This document shows positions 1 through 11,543 of a DNA stretch of 64,000 bases, piece by piece. The notes under the pieces are model-generated. The model was not told the origin of the DNA. It saw only the letters and a list, made by a program, of their open reading frames with translations, and made no database searches. Source of the stretch: Hymenobacter cellulosilyticus (lineage in GTDB: Bacteria; Bacteroidota; Bacteroidia; Cytophagales; Hymenobacteraceae); assembly GCF_022919215.1 (NCBI RefSeq), contig NZ_CP095046.1, positions 248,001-312,000 of the forward strand. Reading direction: 5' to 3'. Positions within the stretch are counted from its first letter, which is position 1. Each line of letters starts with the position of its first letter. The position numbers were made by a program, and so were the translations under genes.

Positions 1-3000
1 CGCATGACGTTCCAGGAATATTCGGAGTGGCAGCAACGCCAGGCCGTGCGCGACTATTTCCGGACCCGCTCGGCGGGCGGCATCGTGGGCGACCCGGCCG
101 CGCCCGAAACCAAGCGCCTGATTCCCAAGATTTATTTGGGTCCCATGGCCGACCGCCTCTTCGGAGGCAGCTACGTGGACATTCGCCCTAATGGAGCGGT
201 GACCCTGCGCATGGGCGCGCGCTTCAACCGCAACCTGAACCCTACGCTGACCCTGCGGCAGCAGCGGGTGGGCGACTTTCAGTACGAGCAGAACATGAAC
301 CTGAACCTCACCGGCCAGATCGGGGAGAAACTGCGGCTCACGTTCAACTACGACACCAAGGCAGCCTTTGACTTCGAGAACAACATGAAGCTCGACTACA
401 CGGGCTTCGAGACGGAAATCATCCGCAAAATTGAGCTGGGCAACGTAAGCCTGCCGCTCAACAACTCCCTGATTCAGGGCGGGCAAAACCTGTTCGGCGT
501 CAAAACTCAGCTGCAGTTTGGCAAGCTGGCCGTGACGGCCGTGGCCAGCACCCTGCGCGGCACCGCCGACGCAGTGAGCGTGCAGAACGGCGCCCAGAGC
601 CGCCAGTTCGAAATTAAGTCGAGCCAGTACGAGCGGGACCGGCACTTCTTCCTGTCCCAGTTTTTCCGGGACCGGTACGACGCGGCCCTGCGCAACCTGC
701 CCACGATTCAGTCGGGTATCGAAATCAATAACATCGAGGTTTACGTCACCAACGACAACCGCCAGAGCGACAACTTGCGCAACGTAGTGGCCTTAATGGA
801 CTTGGCCGAGCCGGTGCGGGTGTACCGCCCCCAGTTTCAGCGGAGCGTGAGCCGCCAGCCGGCCGCCAACGAATCGAACCCCGTGTACCAGGAAGTGGTA
901 CTGGGTGGCGACAGCCGCAGCAATGAGTCGGTAGACAACTACCTGCAGAATAAATACAGCGGCAAGCAACAGCAGCTCTCCAAAACAGTGGACTACGAAC
1001 GGGTGCGGGCCCGTCTGCTCAATCCGCGCGAGTATACTTACAACGCCCAGCTGGGCTACCTTTCGCTGAACACGCCCCTGCTGCCCGAGCAGGTATTGGC
1101 CGTCGCCTACACGTACACCTACAACGGCAGGAGCTACAGCGTTGGGGAAATCTCGACCAACAACACCCAGGTAACGCAGGAGCAGGTACTCTACCTGAAG
1201 CTGCTCAAGGCCAGCAACCCCGGCGTGCAGCTGGCCGACCCGGACGTGAACCCCAGGAACGAGAACCTGAAAACGCGCAATCTGCCAACCTGGGATTTGA
1301 TGATGAAAAACATCTACTCCCTGAACGCCAGCCAACTCAACCGCGACAATTTTCAGCTGCAAATCGTGTACAAGGACGACGCAACCGGTGTCGACCTTAT
1401 CTCGCTGAAGGAAGGGCAGCGCATTGCCAACAAGCCGCTGATTCAGGTGCTGAACCTGGATAACGTGAACCCCAACAACGACCAGAACCCCGACGGCAAC
1501 TTCGACTTCTTCCCCGGCACGACCATCGACCCGGACCTGGGCAAGATCATCTTCCCGGTGGTGGAGCCCTTTGGCAGCTACCTGCGGGCCCAGTTCGACA
1601 CGGCGGGCACATCCGGTGGCAATGCCCAGCGGGAGCGGGAGCTAGCCCGCCAGTACGTGTACCAGGAGCTCTACAATCAGACCCAGAGCGACGCCCAGCA
1701 GCGCCAGGAAAAAGACAAGTTCTTTCTGCGCGGCCGGTTTCAGGCCACGGCTACCGACGAAATCAGCCTGCCCGGCCTGGGCATTGCTGAAGGCTCGGTG
1801 CGCGTAACGTCGGGTAGCACGGTGCTGGAAGAAGGCCGCGACTACCAGGTGTTCTACGACCAGGCCAAGGTCAAGATTCTGAACCCGAGCTACCTCAACT
1901 CGGCCAACGAGCTGAAGGTGTCGTTCGAAAAGAATGCCCTGGTACAGGTACAGCCGCGCAAGCTGCTCGGAGCCCGGTTTGACTACCGCCTCAACCAGGA
2001 CGTGAACTTTGGCGCCACGGTGCTGCACCTGCTCGAAAATCAGGCGCCCGGCATAAACCGCGTCAACATTGGCGACGAGCCCGGCAACAATACCATCTAC
2101 GGCTTCGATGTGAACATGCGGCGCGAGTCGCGGGCCCTGACCAAGTACTTGGACATGTTGCCACTCATTTCGACCAAGGAGCCTTCGTCGGTAGCTTTCA
2201 GCGGAGAAATTGCCCAGCTGGTGCCCGGCAAGTCGAAGCTCGGCCGCGGCGAAGATGGGGTGTCTTACATCGACGACTTCGAAAACGCCCGCACACCCTA
2301 TTCTTTGGGCGGCGTGAGTGCGGCTACCGCCTGGCGCCTGGCTGCTACCCCGGCGCCCCTGGTGCCGGCCGGTGCCAACGACCTGGCTTACGGCTTTAAG
2401 CGGGCCAAGCTGGCCTGGTACACCGTTGACCAGACGTACTACACCGGCGGCCCCGGCAAGCCCAGCAACATTGGCGACAACGACCTGCGCAACCACTACA
2501 CCCGTGGCATTCAGCGCACTGAAATATTCCCTAACCGGGACGTGGGCGCCACTGGCAATGGCTTCGAATATTCTCTGGACCTGGCCTACTTCCCCAAGGA
2601 GCGCGGCCAGTACAACTATTCCAAGGACATCAGCGCCGACGGCAAGCTGCTAAATACGGACCCCAAGACCCACTACGGCGGCATCAGCCGAGAAATCACC
2701 TTCGATACCGACTTCGACAACGCCAACGTCGAGTACATGGAGTTCTGGATGATGGACCCCTTCATTAAGGGGAACAACGGCAAAATTGACGACGACGAAA
2801 ATTTAGACCCGGCAACCCCAGTAAGCAACACCACGGGTGGGGAACTGTACCTGAACCTGGGCTCGGTATCGGAAGACGTGCTGACCGACGCCAACCAGCA
2901 CGAGTTTGAAAACGGCCTGCCCACGGACCCGGCCAACGTTGCGCAGGACACCCGCAATACGGTGTGGGGCCGCGTGACGCGCCAGCAGTTCCTGACCGAC

Positions 3001-6000
3001 GCCTTCAGCACTGCTCCCGGCGGCCGCGAACGGCAGGACATTGGCCTGGAAGGCCTCAACGACAGCGAGGAAAAGGCTTTCTTCAATGGTGTGTACAGCT
3101 CGGTAGACGACCCCTCGGGCGACAACTTCCGCCACCACCTCGACGATTTCTACACCAACAACAACTACAAGATCCTGGGCCGCTATAAACAGTATAACGG
3201 CATGGAAGGCAACTCCCGCGAGAACAGCCAGCTGAGCTCCACGGCCCTGCCCGACAAGGAAGACCTGAACCGCGACAACGTCATTTCGGACACGGAGCGG
3301 TACTACGAGTGGAAAATGTCGTTGCGGCCGGACCAGATGGAAGTTGGCCAGAACTACATTGTCGACAAGGTTACCAACTCCATTACCGGCGACCAGGTGT
3401 CGTGGTACCAGTTCCGTATTCCGATTCGCCAGCCTTCGGGCGTAGTAGGCTTGCCTCAAGGACAAACGACCTTCGGCTACAAGTCGATTCGCTTCGTGCG
3501 CATGTACCTCACCGGCTGGCAAGAGCCCGTAGTACTGCGTTTGGTACAACCCCAGTTTGTGGCCAACCAGTGGCGCCGCTTCCTGAGCCCGATTTCCCAG
3601 CCCGGGTCAAGCTGCATCAACTGCGGCGAGGATAACACCCCGTTCACCATTTCTACGGTGAGCATTGAGGAAAATGGTATTGCCGGCGTGAGCGGCACCG
3701 ACGCTATTCCGTACGTGTTGCCGCCGAACATTCAGCGCGACAAAGAGTACGGCTCGAGCACCGTAAACCGGGAGCAGAACGAGCAGTCGTTGCGCCTGTG
3801 CGTGGAAGACCTGCGCGACGGGGTGGGCAAAGCCGCTTACAAGAACATCAACATCAGCATGCTGCGCTACAAGCAGCTGCGCCTGTTCCTGCACGCCGAA
3901 AGCGAGGACAACCGGATTGTGAATGGTCCGGTGGGTCAGGTACGGGCTTTTGTGCGCATTGGCACCGACTACACCCAGAACTACTACGAGTACTCGCTGC
4001 CCCTGCACATTACCAAACCTGGTTCTACTTCCCAGCGCGACATCTGGCCCGAGGAAAACGAAATTCAGATTTCCTTCCAGCAGTTCATTGACGCCAAAGC
4101 GGTTCGCAACCAGACTAATTCACCTCTGTCGGAGCCCTTCGTGACGCAACTGCCCAATGGGGCTACTATCACCATTCTGGGTAACCCCGACTTCAGCGCC
4201 GTGCAGGGCGTCATGATTGGCGTGCTGAACCCGCAAGATGATAACGCCAGCAAGTCGGTGTGCATCTGGGCCGATGAGTTCCGGGTGTTCGACTTTGAGC
4301 GGGAAAACGGCTGGGCTGCCACGGCCCGCTTCAACACCAAGCTGGCCGACCTGGCCAACATCACGGCCACGGGTAGCTTTACCTCCGTGGGCTTCGGTGG
4401 CCTGCAGGACAAAGTGGCCCAACGCTCCCTGGACAACGTGCTGCGCGGCGACCTGAACGCGGCCGTTGCCGCCGACAAGTTCCTGCCCGAGAAGCTGGGC
4501 CTGCGCATTCCGGTGCTGGTACAGGCCGGTCAGGAAAGCCGCAGCCCCAAGTACGACCCGCTCGACCCGGACACCAAGCTGGAGCAGTCCTTACAGAAGT
4601 TTGAGTCGGCCGACGAAAGGGCGGCGTACCGAAAAGAGGTTATTGACCAGACCAGTAGTCGAAGTATAAGTTTGCTCAACGTGCGCAAGGAACGCGTGAA
4701 CCCCGAGAAGAAGGTGCGCCCCTACGACGTGGAGAACTTTGCCCTGAGCTATGCCCTGACCGAGCGCACGCACACGGACATCCGCACCGACCGGGACTAC
4801 ACCAAGACCTACACCGGCGCCTTGGCCTACGTGTACCAGACGACGCCCAAAACCTACACGCCCCTGGCTAAAATCAAGGCGCTGGACTCGCCGTACCTGA
4901 AGATTTTCCAGGAGCTGAACTTCACGCCCCTGCCCAGCCGCTTTGCCTTCCGGGCCGACCTAGACCGTCGCTACAACGAGCGGCAGCTGCAGCGCACCCT
5001 GGAGCCCGGACAGGTACCCACCATCGACGGTATTCTTCCGATTTACCAGAAGAGCTTCTTCTTCAACCGGATTTACGACCTGAAGTGGGACCTGACCAAG
5101 AGCCTGATTTTCGATTATACAGCTAATAACCGCTCGGTTATTGACGAGGGAGCCGGTCCAAGCCGGGGCAACGACCCACTGGCGGTGGCCAACCGGCAGG
5201 ATCTGCGCAACAACCTGCTGCGCGGGGCCGCACCACCAACTTCAACCAGACCATTGCCCTGACCTATCGTCTGCCTCTGGACAAGTTTCCCCTCACTGAC
5301 TGGCTGTCGGCTGATACGCGTTACGCGGCTAACTACAGCTGGCAAGCAGCTTCGACGGCCCTAACGGCTCCTCTGTTTCCCACCTCGACGAATCCGGACA
5401 GCCTGAAGCTGACGGCTCCGGTGCAGCTGGGCAACACCATTCAGAACAACGCCGAAATCAGCGCCAACGGCAAGATTGACTTGGTGAAGCTCTACAACAA
5501 GGTGCGCTTCCTCAACATCATCAATAATGCCCCACCGCCCGGCCAGCAGGAGCGCACGGCCGGCCGCAAAGGTACCTTGCCCCCCTCGCTGGAACGTCTG
5601 CAGGAAAAAGGTCAGCCCGCTGCTACGGCCGCCCAGGATACGGCCAAAGGTCCGGAGCTGCGTGCCCTTAAAGCCGTGCTTCGGTCCCTGATGACGGCCC
5701 GGTCCTTGAACTTTACCTACACCCGCAGTTCCGGCACGCTGGTGCCCGGTTACCTGCCCGGCACCCGATTCTTCGGCCTGAATGACGAGTTGGCGCCCGG
5801 CATACCTTTTATTTTGGGCAAGCAGTATGGTCTGGATGAGCTCTACAACCAGGTTAGCTCCAATGGCTGGTACACCCGGCGCAGCGACCTGCTCAACACG
5901 CCGTTCAGCTCCCTGCTCACCGAAAACCTGACTCTGCGTACCGCCCTGGAGCCCTTCCGCGACTTCAACATTCAGCTGGATGGTCGCTGGCAGCGGGTAC

Positions 6001-7157
6001 GCAACAACGAGACGTTCTATCGTCTGGCCGTGGATACGACTACGCAACTGCCTTACGGGGCACCCGTGCGGGGCGACAGTCTGGCCCTGCGCCTGCCCCT
6101 GAGCACGGGTACGTTCAGCACCTCGTTTATTTCCATCAAAACCCTGTTTGGCGACCGTAGCGCCAAAGGAGAAGTGTCGAAAGCCTTCGACCGGTTTGTG
6201 GCTAACCGCGGCATCATTCGGGACCGGCTCCAGCAGGCCAACGAAAATGCCTATGGTGACGGCCGGACTGAACAGAAGGGAGCATACGGCTATAATTCCC
6301 AGGAAGTGTTGATTCCTGCCTTCATCGACGCGTACCAGGGCCGCTCCTCCGATGGATACAAGGCTAAGAAGTTTAACCCCTTCGCCCTGCTGCCCGTGCC
6401 CAACTGGCGCATCGATTACAACGGCCTGGCTGAGCTGCCCTTCATGAAGCGCTACTTCCGCTCTATCACGCTCAATCACCAGTACGCTTCTTCCTACACC
6501 GTGGCCAGCTACACCACTTCCACGCAGTATGCGGAGGAGCCCGGCTCGTTTTCACAGTTCCTCAACACGGCCGGGCAGTTCATTCCCTACTACATCGTGG
6601 GGCAGGTGACCATTGCCGAGCGGCTTTCGCCGTTGATTGGCGTCAACTTCCAGACCCTGCAAAAAGTAACGGGCCGGGTAGAGCTGCGCACCGAGCGGGG
6701 CATCACCCTGAACACGACCAACGCTCAGGTAACCGAGCTGCACTCCCAGGAACTGGTTATCGGCTTCGGCTACGCTACCAACCGCCTGAAGATTCCCTTC
6801 CGCATCGGGGGTGAGCAGCGCGTTCTGAAAAACGAGCTGACGGCCCGCCTCGACTTGTCTATCCGGGACAATACCACCATTCAGCGCACAATTGAAGATG
6901 TGGTGGATCCGCTTTCCTTGAATGATAAAGGCGAACAGGTACCAAACGCGAAGCCTAACGTAGGTCGCTCCCGGGGTCTGGCCACCAACGGTACCCGGCA
7001 GCTACAGCTGCGCCCTACCATCGACTACGTGCTCAACCAGCGCTTGAACCTGCAGATTTTCTTCTCCCGCACTGTTACCGAGCCCCGCGTGCAGAACTCG
7101 TTCAAGAACTCGGCTACCGAGGGCGGCTTGCAGCTTCGCTACAGCCTGTCGCAGTAA
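1..7157 (+). CDS. sprA: SprA, T9SS outer-membrane translocon (5' partial, one frameshift)
   Basis: SprA (Sov in Porphyromonas) is the very large beta-barrel through which type IX secretion cargo crosses the outer membrane; gliding Bacteroidota need it. The window starts inside the gene, and about 2,385 codons are present, close to the family's usual 2,300-2,500, so only the extreme N terminus is missing. Family hallmarks are the long series of Asn/Asp/Tyr-rich beta strands, the segment GEDGVSYIDDFENARTPYSL near residue 750, and a C-terminal aromatic strand ending LRYSLSQ. The frame breaks at the G4 run 5224-5227. Adding one G restores GGRTTNFNQTIALTYRLPLD and leads without interruption into the downstream frame that ends at 7157. 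The break is more likely a base-call error than real inactivation, because both sides remain free of stops and well conserved. A terminator follows, then gcvH and vanZ, a neighbourhood seen in many Bacteroidota. Confidence 0.93.
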
Positions 7158-7188
7158 CCCGCGATAATCTAAGTACTGAGTACCCTTT

Positions 7189-7226
7189 CAGCCCCGGCCC
7201 GTTTTAGGTGCCGGGGCTGTTTTTTT
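7189..7226 (+). terminator. Rho-independent terminator after sprA
   Basis: A perfect 10-bp GC-rich stem (CAGCCCCGGC at 7189-7198 with GCCGGGGCTG at 7210-7219) is followed by seven T residues. It separates sprA from the gcvH promoter. Confidence 0.85.
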
Positions 7227-7279
7227 GGGTTTCATCTATTTGGGGCCTCCGGTTTTTAGCCATTTCCCACGCCAACCCG

Positions 7280-7287
7280 TACTTTTG
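7280..7287 (+). promoter_or_regulatory. Bacteroidota -7 promoter box for gcvH
   Basis: The octamer TACTTTTG matches the Bacteroidota consensus TAnnTTTG. It lies 48 bp before the gcvH start codon and just after the sprA terminator, so gcvH probably has its own promoter. The matching -33 element is not clear. Confidence 0.5.
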
Positions 7288-7334
7288 GCCCAAGGCGCCC
7301 CGCGCCGGTATTCAACCTCCCAAAACAACACCCC

Positions 7335-7715
7335 ATGAATCTCCCCGCTAATCTGAAGTACACCAAAGAGCACGAATGGATTCGTGTGGAAGGCGAATTT
7401 GCTTATATCGGCATCACCGACCACGCCCAGAAAGAGCTCGGCGACATCGTGTACGTGGACATTGACACCCTCGACAAAGAAGTAGCTCAAAACGAGATTT
7501 TCGGTACCGTGGAGGCCGTAAAAACGGTTTCCGACCTGTATAGCCCCGTGTCGGGCACCGTGGTAGAAATCAACGACAAGCTCGACAGCAGCCCCGAGAC
7601 GGTCAACGCTGACCCCTACGGCGACGGCTGGATGATCAAAATGAGCCTGTCGAACCCCTCTGAAATAGATGCCTTGCTCACGGCTGAAAGCTACGGTGAG
7701 TTGATCGGCGCTTAA
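7335..7715 (+). CDS. gcvH: Glycine cleavage system H protein
   Basis: GcvH carries the lipoyl arm that shuttles the aminomethyl group between the P, T and L proteins of the cytoplasmic glycine cleavage system. The 126-residue length is normal for the family. The lipoyl-attachment motif [15 protein letters not shown] is present, with Lys63 as the modified residue, preceded by the usual N-terminal KYTKEHEW and followed by the Gly-rich segment [10 protein letters not shown]. The ATG start fits the family. No gcvP or gcvT is in the window, which is usual in Bacteroidota, where gcvH sits beside sprA. The vanZ-like gene starts 15 bp after the stop codon, so the two are probably co-transcribed. Confidence 0.97.
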   Translation: MNLPANLKYTKEHEWIRVEGEFAYIGITDHAQKELGDIVYVDIDTLDKEVAQNEIFGTVEAVKTVSDLYSPVSGTVVEINDKLDSSPETVNADPYGDGWMIKMSLSNPSEIDALLTAESYGELIGA

Positions 7716-7730
7716 TTTCGCCTTACTCCT

Positions 7731-8138
7731 GTGCAGCCTACCGCGCCGCCCCTGCCTCGTCGCCGAGCCTTTGCCGCTCTGCCCCTGGCTTGGGCGGCGC
7801 TGATTTTGGTGTTGACCCTAACGCCAGCCAAGTCTATGCCCACGGTGCCGCCGTGGGAGCTTATTTCTTTCGACTCGGCTGCGCATGCCTTTGTGTTCTT
7901 GGTGCTGGCAGCCTTAAGTTACTTTTCCAGCATCCGGCAGCAACGCTATGTCTGGCGCCAACGCCACGCGTTTAGCATAGTGCTGGTGGAAGGTATACTG
8001 CTAGGCGCCTTGATTGAGTTCCTGCAGATTACCATGGACCTGGGCCGGCACGGTGAATGGTCAGATGTCATCAGTGACGGTATTGGTACTGTGACTGGTT
8101 TGTTGCTGGCACGGGCACTGCGCCGCTGGTGGGCTTAA
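7731..8138 (+). CDS. VanZ-like family membrane protein
   Basis: This 135-residue protein has about four hydrophobic segments and the VanZ-like pattern: an N-terminal transmembrane helix, a central charged loop, and the ending GEWSDVISDGIGTVTGLLLA, with the Asp residues typical of the family. VanZ of enterococci gives low-level teicoplanin resistance, but the Bacteroidota homologues beside gcvH have no proven role. The start is GTG at 7731, only 15 bp after gcvH, which suggests one transcript. Nothing here supports an antibiotic resistance function; the name only describes the fold. Confidence 0.85.
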   Translation: MQPTAPPLPRRRAFAALPLAWAALILVLTLTPAKSMPTVPPWELISFDSAAHAFVFLVLAALSYFSSIRQQRYVWRQRHAFSIVLVEGILLGALIEFLQITMDLGRHGEWSDVISDGIGTVTGLLLARALRRWWA

Positions 8139-8150
8139 TCCTTGTTCCCT

Positions 8151-9449
8151 ATGCCGCGTCCTCTCCCCTTTCTTACTTCAGCCTACCTGCTGGGAATTGG
8201 TCTCGGAGCCTTTGTCAATACGACAACTGCGCTGGGCCAGGATATGGGTCGGGCCCGCGCCACCATTACTACGCTGGCCGGCCCGGCTATGCATGGCCGC
8301 GGCTACGTCAACCAAGGCGATACCCGGGCTGCCCGCTATATTCGGCAGCGTTTCCGGGAGCTCGGTCTTCGGTCCTTTACACCACACTACACCCAGTCAT
8401 TTCCTATTGCTATTAATACCTTTCCTGGTAAGTGTGCGCTGTCAGCTAATGGTAAGGCCCTGACTCCGGGCAGTGATTTTATTCTGGAGCCTACTTCGGG
8501 CCCGGGCCGCATCCGCGGGCCCATTACGCTGCTCGATACCCTGATTTTCACGGATGAGCAGGCTGGTCAGCGCTTTCTGATGCGTGGTCTCCAGGGGCAA
8601 GTACTACTCATGCAGCACCGCGATGCAGAACGCATCCGGACCTTGCCCGAGACCTTTGCTCAGCATATCGGGCAAGCGGCCGCGCTCATCACGCTTATTC
8701 CGTATAAGCTGACGGCCTCATTGGCCGGGCAACAAGCCGCACAGCCACGTTTGCAGGTATTGGCCAGTCGATGGCCAGCCCGCACCACGGAGGTCAGTTT
8801 ACAGGTAGATGCCCGGCTGATACCCAAGTATAGTACACAGAACATTATCGGCTACGTGCCAGGTCGCGTGCAGCCCGACTCCTTCCTGGTAGTTTCCGCC
8901 CACTACGACCACTTAGGCCGTATGGGCAAAAGCACGTACTTCCCCGGGGCTAATGACAATGCCAGCGGTACCGCGCTGTTGCTGGAGTTGGCCGACTATT
9001 ACGCCAAACCCCAGAACCGGCTAGCTTATTCGATTGTGTTTATGGCCTTCGGTGCGGAAGAAGCCGGGCTGCTGGGCTCAAGCTACTACGTGCAGCATCC
9101 GCTGTTTCCTTTAGAACGACTGCGGTTCCTGGTCAATCTTGACCTAGAGGGTACTGGCGAGGAAGGCATTACCGTGGTGAACGGACGCCTGCTGGAAAAA
9201 CCGTTCCGCCTACTAGAGCAACTCAATACCCAGCATCGTTACGTTCCCTCCATTGCCGCACGAGGCCGGGCTGCCAATTCCGACCATTATCCTTTCTCTG
9301 AGCGCAATATTCCGGCCTTTTTCCTTTATACGCGTGGGGGCCGCAAAGCTTACCACGATGTATACGATAAATCAGAAGGTCTACCCCTGACAGCCTTTGC
9401 CGGCGTGTTCCATCTGGTTACCGACTTCTTTACTGCTTTGACGCGTTAG
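8151..9449 (+). CDS. M28 family zinc aminopeptidase, secreted
   Basis: A 432-residue exported metallopeptidase of the M28 (aminopeptidase S/Y) type. The N terminus is a signal peptide (about residues 1-30, ending near TTTALGQ). A middle region (about 115-200) resembles the protease-associated type of insert. The two-zinc site is visible: SAHYDHLG (His251, Asp253), PGANDNASG (Asp269, bridging), AFGAEEAGLLG (Glu303 catalytic base, Glu304 ligand), NLDLEG (Asp331) and a late SDHYPF histidine. ATG at 8151 is preferred to the in-frame TTG three codons upstream, because it begins a clean signal peptide. The gene starts 12 bp after the vanZ-like gene and may share its transcript. The protein probably releases amino acids from peptides in the periplasm or outside the cell. 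Confidence 0.93.
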   Translation: MPRPLPFLTSAYLLGIGLGAFVNTTTALGQDMGRARATITTLAGPAMHGRGYVNQGDTRAARYIRQRFRELGLRSFTPHYTQSFPIAINTFPGKCALSANGKALTPGSDFILEPTSGPGRIRGPITLLDTLIFTDEQAGQRFLMRGLQGQVLLMQHRDAERIRTLPETFAQHIGQAAALITLIPYKLTASLAGQQAAQPRLQVLASRWPARTTEVSLQVDARLIPKYSTQNIIGYVPGRVQPDSFLVVSAHYDHLGRMGKSTYFPGANDNASGTALLLELADYYAKPQNRLAYSIVFMAFGAEEAGLLGSSYYVQHPLFPLERLRFLVNLDLEGTGEEGITVVNGRLLEKPFRLLEQLNTQHRYVPSIAARGRAANSDHYPFSERNIPAFFLYTRGGRKAYHDVYDKSEGLPLTAFAGVFHLVTDFFTALTR

Positions 9450-9533
9450 TAGGCTGCATAGCCGCAATAAACTGCGTTCAGGGGAACAGATTATGCATCA
9501 CTTTTATTAGCTGCTACTTTCTCGATTAAACGC

Positions 9534-9581
9534 AATAATCCTGGAATCATCAGACCTAAGTCTAACCATTCCAGGATTATT
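9534..9581. terminator. Hairpin between convergent genes
   Basis: A perfect 14-bp inverted repeat (AATAATCCTGGAAT at 9534-9547 and its complement at 9568-9581, loop 20) lies between the M28 peptidase and the convergent small exported-protein gene. Its ends are A/T-rich on both strands, as expected of a bidirectional terminator, although there is no long T run. Confidence 0.6.
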
Positions 9582-9614
9582 AGATTCTACCGGTAAACTA
9601 CCGATATATGTTTC

Positions 9615-10157
9615 TTAGCCGTTCGACTTGAACGAGGCCATGATCTGCTTAGCAACAGCCTCCCACTCGGGCTTCTGACGGTCAGCGCAGGTGAAGTTGC
9701 ACATCAAGAGTTTGCCTTCCACGTCGGTGAAGAAAACCAGGTTGTAAACCTCGTGGCCAAGCTCTGGCTTCATCAGTTCCATGAAACCGATCTTACGACC
9801 GTTCACCTCTTTTACGCCTTTGTTGAACCACTTCGCCTCCTTGTACTGCTTCGAGTACATTTTGTAGAAGTTGTCGGCATACATGTCGATCATGTCCTGA
9901 TCGGCCGTGTTGTCGGTGTAAGTGAAAGCGATGCTGGCTTCCTTGTTGTTGGTGTAGATAACGCTAGGACGGCTCTGCGCTTTGGCGTAGTTGAAGTCCA
10001 TCTGCTGCTCGCTCATCACCTCAAATCCCTTGGGAATCAAGATTTCAACTCGCTCGCTGAGTACACGCTTTTTAATCATTTCCACCTCGGCGAAGGGGCG
10101 GAATGCCGACAGCATGAGCGTCAGCAAAAGTACGGGAGCTAGTAAGGCTTTTTTCAT
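9615..10157 (-). CDS. Small exported protein of unknown function
   Basis: A 180-residue protein beginning with a clear signal peptide (MKKALLAPVLLLTLMLSAF). The open frame extends 45 codons further upstream, but that part is neither hydrophobic nor compositionally coding-like, so the ATG at 10157 is chosen. The mature part has a pattern often seen in Bacteroidota lipoprotein-like proteins: a short beta-rich start (RVEILIPKGFEVMSE), a central YTDNTADQDMIDMYADN segment, then GRKIGFMELMKPELGHEVYN and a C-terminal amphipathic helix (EWEAVAKQIMASF). This resembles PsbP/DUF1795-like folds, in which a cargo-binding domain is exported, but the link is only suggestive. There is no lipobox cysteine at the cleavage site. 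Confidence 0.75.
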   Translation of the reverse strand: MKKALLAPVLLLTLMLSAFRPFAEVEMIKKRVLSERVEILIPKGFEVMSEQQMDFNYAKAQSRPSVIYTNNKEASIAFTYTDNTADQDMIDMYADNFYKMYSKQYKEAKWFNKGVKEVNGRKIGFMELMKPELGHEVYNLVFFTDVEGKLLMCNFTCADRQKPEWEAVAKQIMASFKSNG

Positions 10158-10489
10158 AGTAGTGGCTGAAAAAAACGTGGAATTCAGGGGTAAGTAAGAG
10201 TCCGAATATTGAGCAGTCGCTCTGTTCGGATAACACAATTTACGCAGAAAATCTGAAGCTGCAAATTTTCGTTTGAAAATAATTGACTTCATGAACTCGG
10301 AGCCCTGTCTTCAGGTAGAAAAACAGAGTTTTGAGCTTGTTAAGGGCATTTACGAGAAATAGCTATTTCTGGATGTCCTTTGGAGCAACATAAAATTTCC
10401 GTAATCAGCATAGTAGTACAACTATACCAAATTTTATGCTAAAAGTTCAATTTCACATATTGAGAGGGGTTAGTCAGAAGGCGTTGGAC
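10158..10489. other. AT-rich intergenic region
   Basis: These 332 bp separate the start of the exported-protein gene from the end of yicC on the same strand. The sequence is visibly AT-rich and presumably holds the promoter of the downstream minus-strand gene. I see no ORF, RNA gene or strong hairpin. Confidence 0.5.
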
Positions 10490-11383
10490 TTAAAGAATGT
10501 TGTTGATCTGTTCCTTTATTTTTTCCAGTTCTTCCTTCATCCCTACCACGAGGTGCTGAACCGTGGAATCATTTGCTTTTGAGCCAATTGTGTTGATCTC
10601 ACGGCCAATTTCCTGCGAAATAAAGGCTAATTTCTTTCCACTGGGCTCGGGTATGCCTACAGTTTCGATGAAGTACTGCAAATGACTGGTCAAACGAACC
10701 TTTTCCTCGGCAATGTCAAGCTTCTCGATATAGTAAAGAACTTCCTGCTCGAACCGTACCGCATTGAACTGCTCGTGGGCAGTAAGCTCAGCCAAATGCT
10801 GTTGCAGCCGCAAGCGCACCTGTTCAATCCGGTTAGGGTCGTGGCGCTCGACTTCGGTCAAAAATTCCTGAATGCGCTCCACATACCCGATGATTTCCCC
10901 AGTGAGCGTCTGACCCTCGTCGTGCCGGAACTGGTTCACCCGTTCTAGCGCTTCCGTAACCAAAGGAAGTAACTCCTCCCAGCTTACCTCTTCTTCTTCT
11001 TCCGCCACGCTAGCTTCGGAGGGTGCCTGCAGCACACCGGGCATGTTCAGGGCCAGGGCAAACAGTTGATCCTTGGGCGCACCTACTAGCTCAGCGGCTT
11101 TTTCCAGCTCTCGGTAAGCAGCCAGCAAGGCTTCCTGCTGAAGGACTGCGCTGGCACGTACTGCACCACGGGGCCGAACAAAATCGAAAGTAAGGTTGAC
11201 TTTACCGCGAACAAGGCTTTTCGTTATAAGATTTCGAAGTTCCAATTCCCGATCCTGCAAAAAGCGTGGCAAGCGCAGGCTCAAGTCCAGCGTTTTGGAA
11301 TTCAAGGACTTGATTTCGACCGTGGCCGAATAACGGTCGGTTTCGCGGTGTGCGATACCGTAGCCGGTCATGGACAAAAGCAT
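10490..11383 (-). CDS. yicC: YicC/YloC family endoribonuclease
   Basis: The YicC family comprises metal-dependent endoribonucleases acting in small-RNA and mRNA turnover in the cytoplasm. The 297-residue product starts MLLSMTGYG, the invariant N-terminal signature (SMTGYG), which fixes the start at the ATG of position 11383 rather than 13 codons upstream. Next comes VEIKSLNSKTLDLSLRLP (substrate-facing N domain). The C-terminal DUF1732 part contains EVLYYIEKLDIAEEKVRL and then SQEIGREINTIGSKANDS, both highly conserved. Length and domain order are normal. A guanylate kinase gene, often found next to yicC, is not adjacent here. Confidence 0.95.
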   Translation of the reverse strand: MLLSMTGYGIAHRETDRYSATVEIKSLNSKTLDLSLRLPRFLQDRELELRNLITKSLVRGKVNLTFDFVRPRGAVRASAVLQQEALLAAYRELEKAAELVGAPKDQLFALALNMPGVLQAPSEASVAEEEEEVSWEELLPLVTEALERVNQFRHDEGQTLTGEIIGYVERIQEFLTEVERHDPNRIEQVRLRLQQHLAELTAHEQFNAVRFEQEVLYYIEKLDIAEEKVRLTSHLQYFIETVGIPEPSGKKLAFISQEIGREINTIGSKANDSTVQHLVVGMKEELEKIKEQINNIL

Positions 11384-11512
11384 GGAAAGTGGAAAAAGGT
11401 GGTCGGGTGAAAGCGGGTGCAAAAGTAATGGTTTTCAACATAGTATGTATATATACCCCTGACAATAACATAAGCGTAATATTGTCGCAATACTGGCATA
11501 ATAGGGCTACGG

Positions 11513-11520
11513 TAGTTTTG
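11513..11520 (+). promoter_or_regulatory. Promoter box TAGTTTTG, sets the start of the TonB receptor gene
   Basis: TAGTTTTG matches the Bacteroidota -7 box TAnnTTTG. It overlaps the upstream candidate GTG start at 11520, so transcription should begin a few bases later. That leaves the ATG at 11544, which begins a good signal peptide, as the likely start. Confidence 0.5.
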
Positions 11521-11543
11521 TGAAACGAAAAAATCACAGCTGT

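Noticed and set aside
5361..6479. A 372-codon minus-strand frame inside sprA
   Set aside because: It is antisense to conserved beta-barrel sequence and has no family match or ribosome-binding site.
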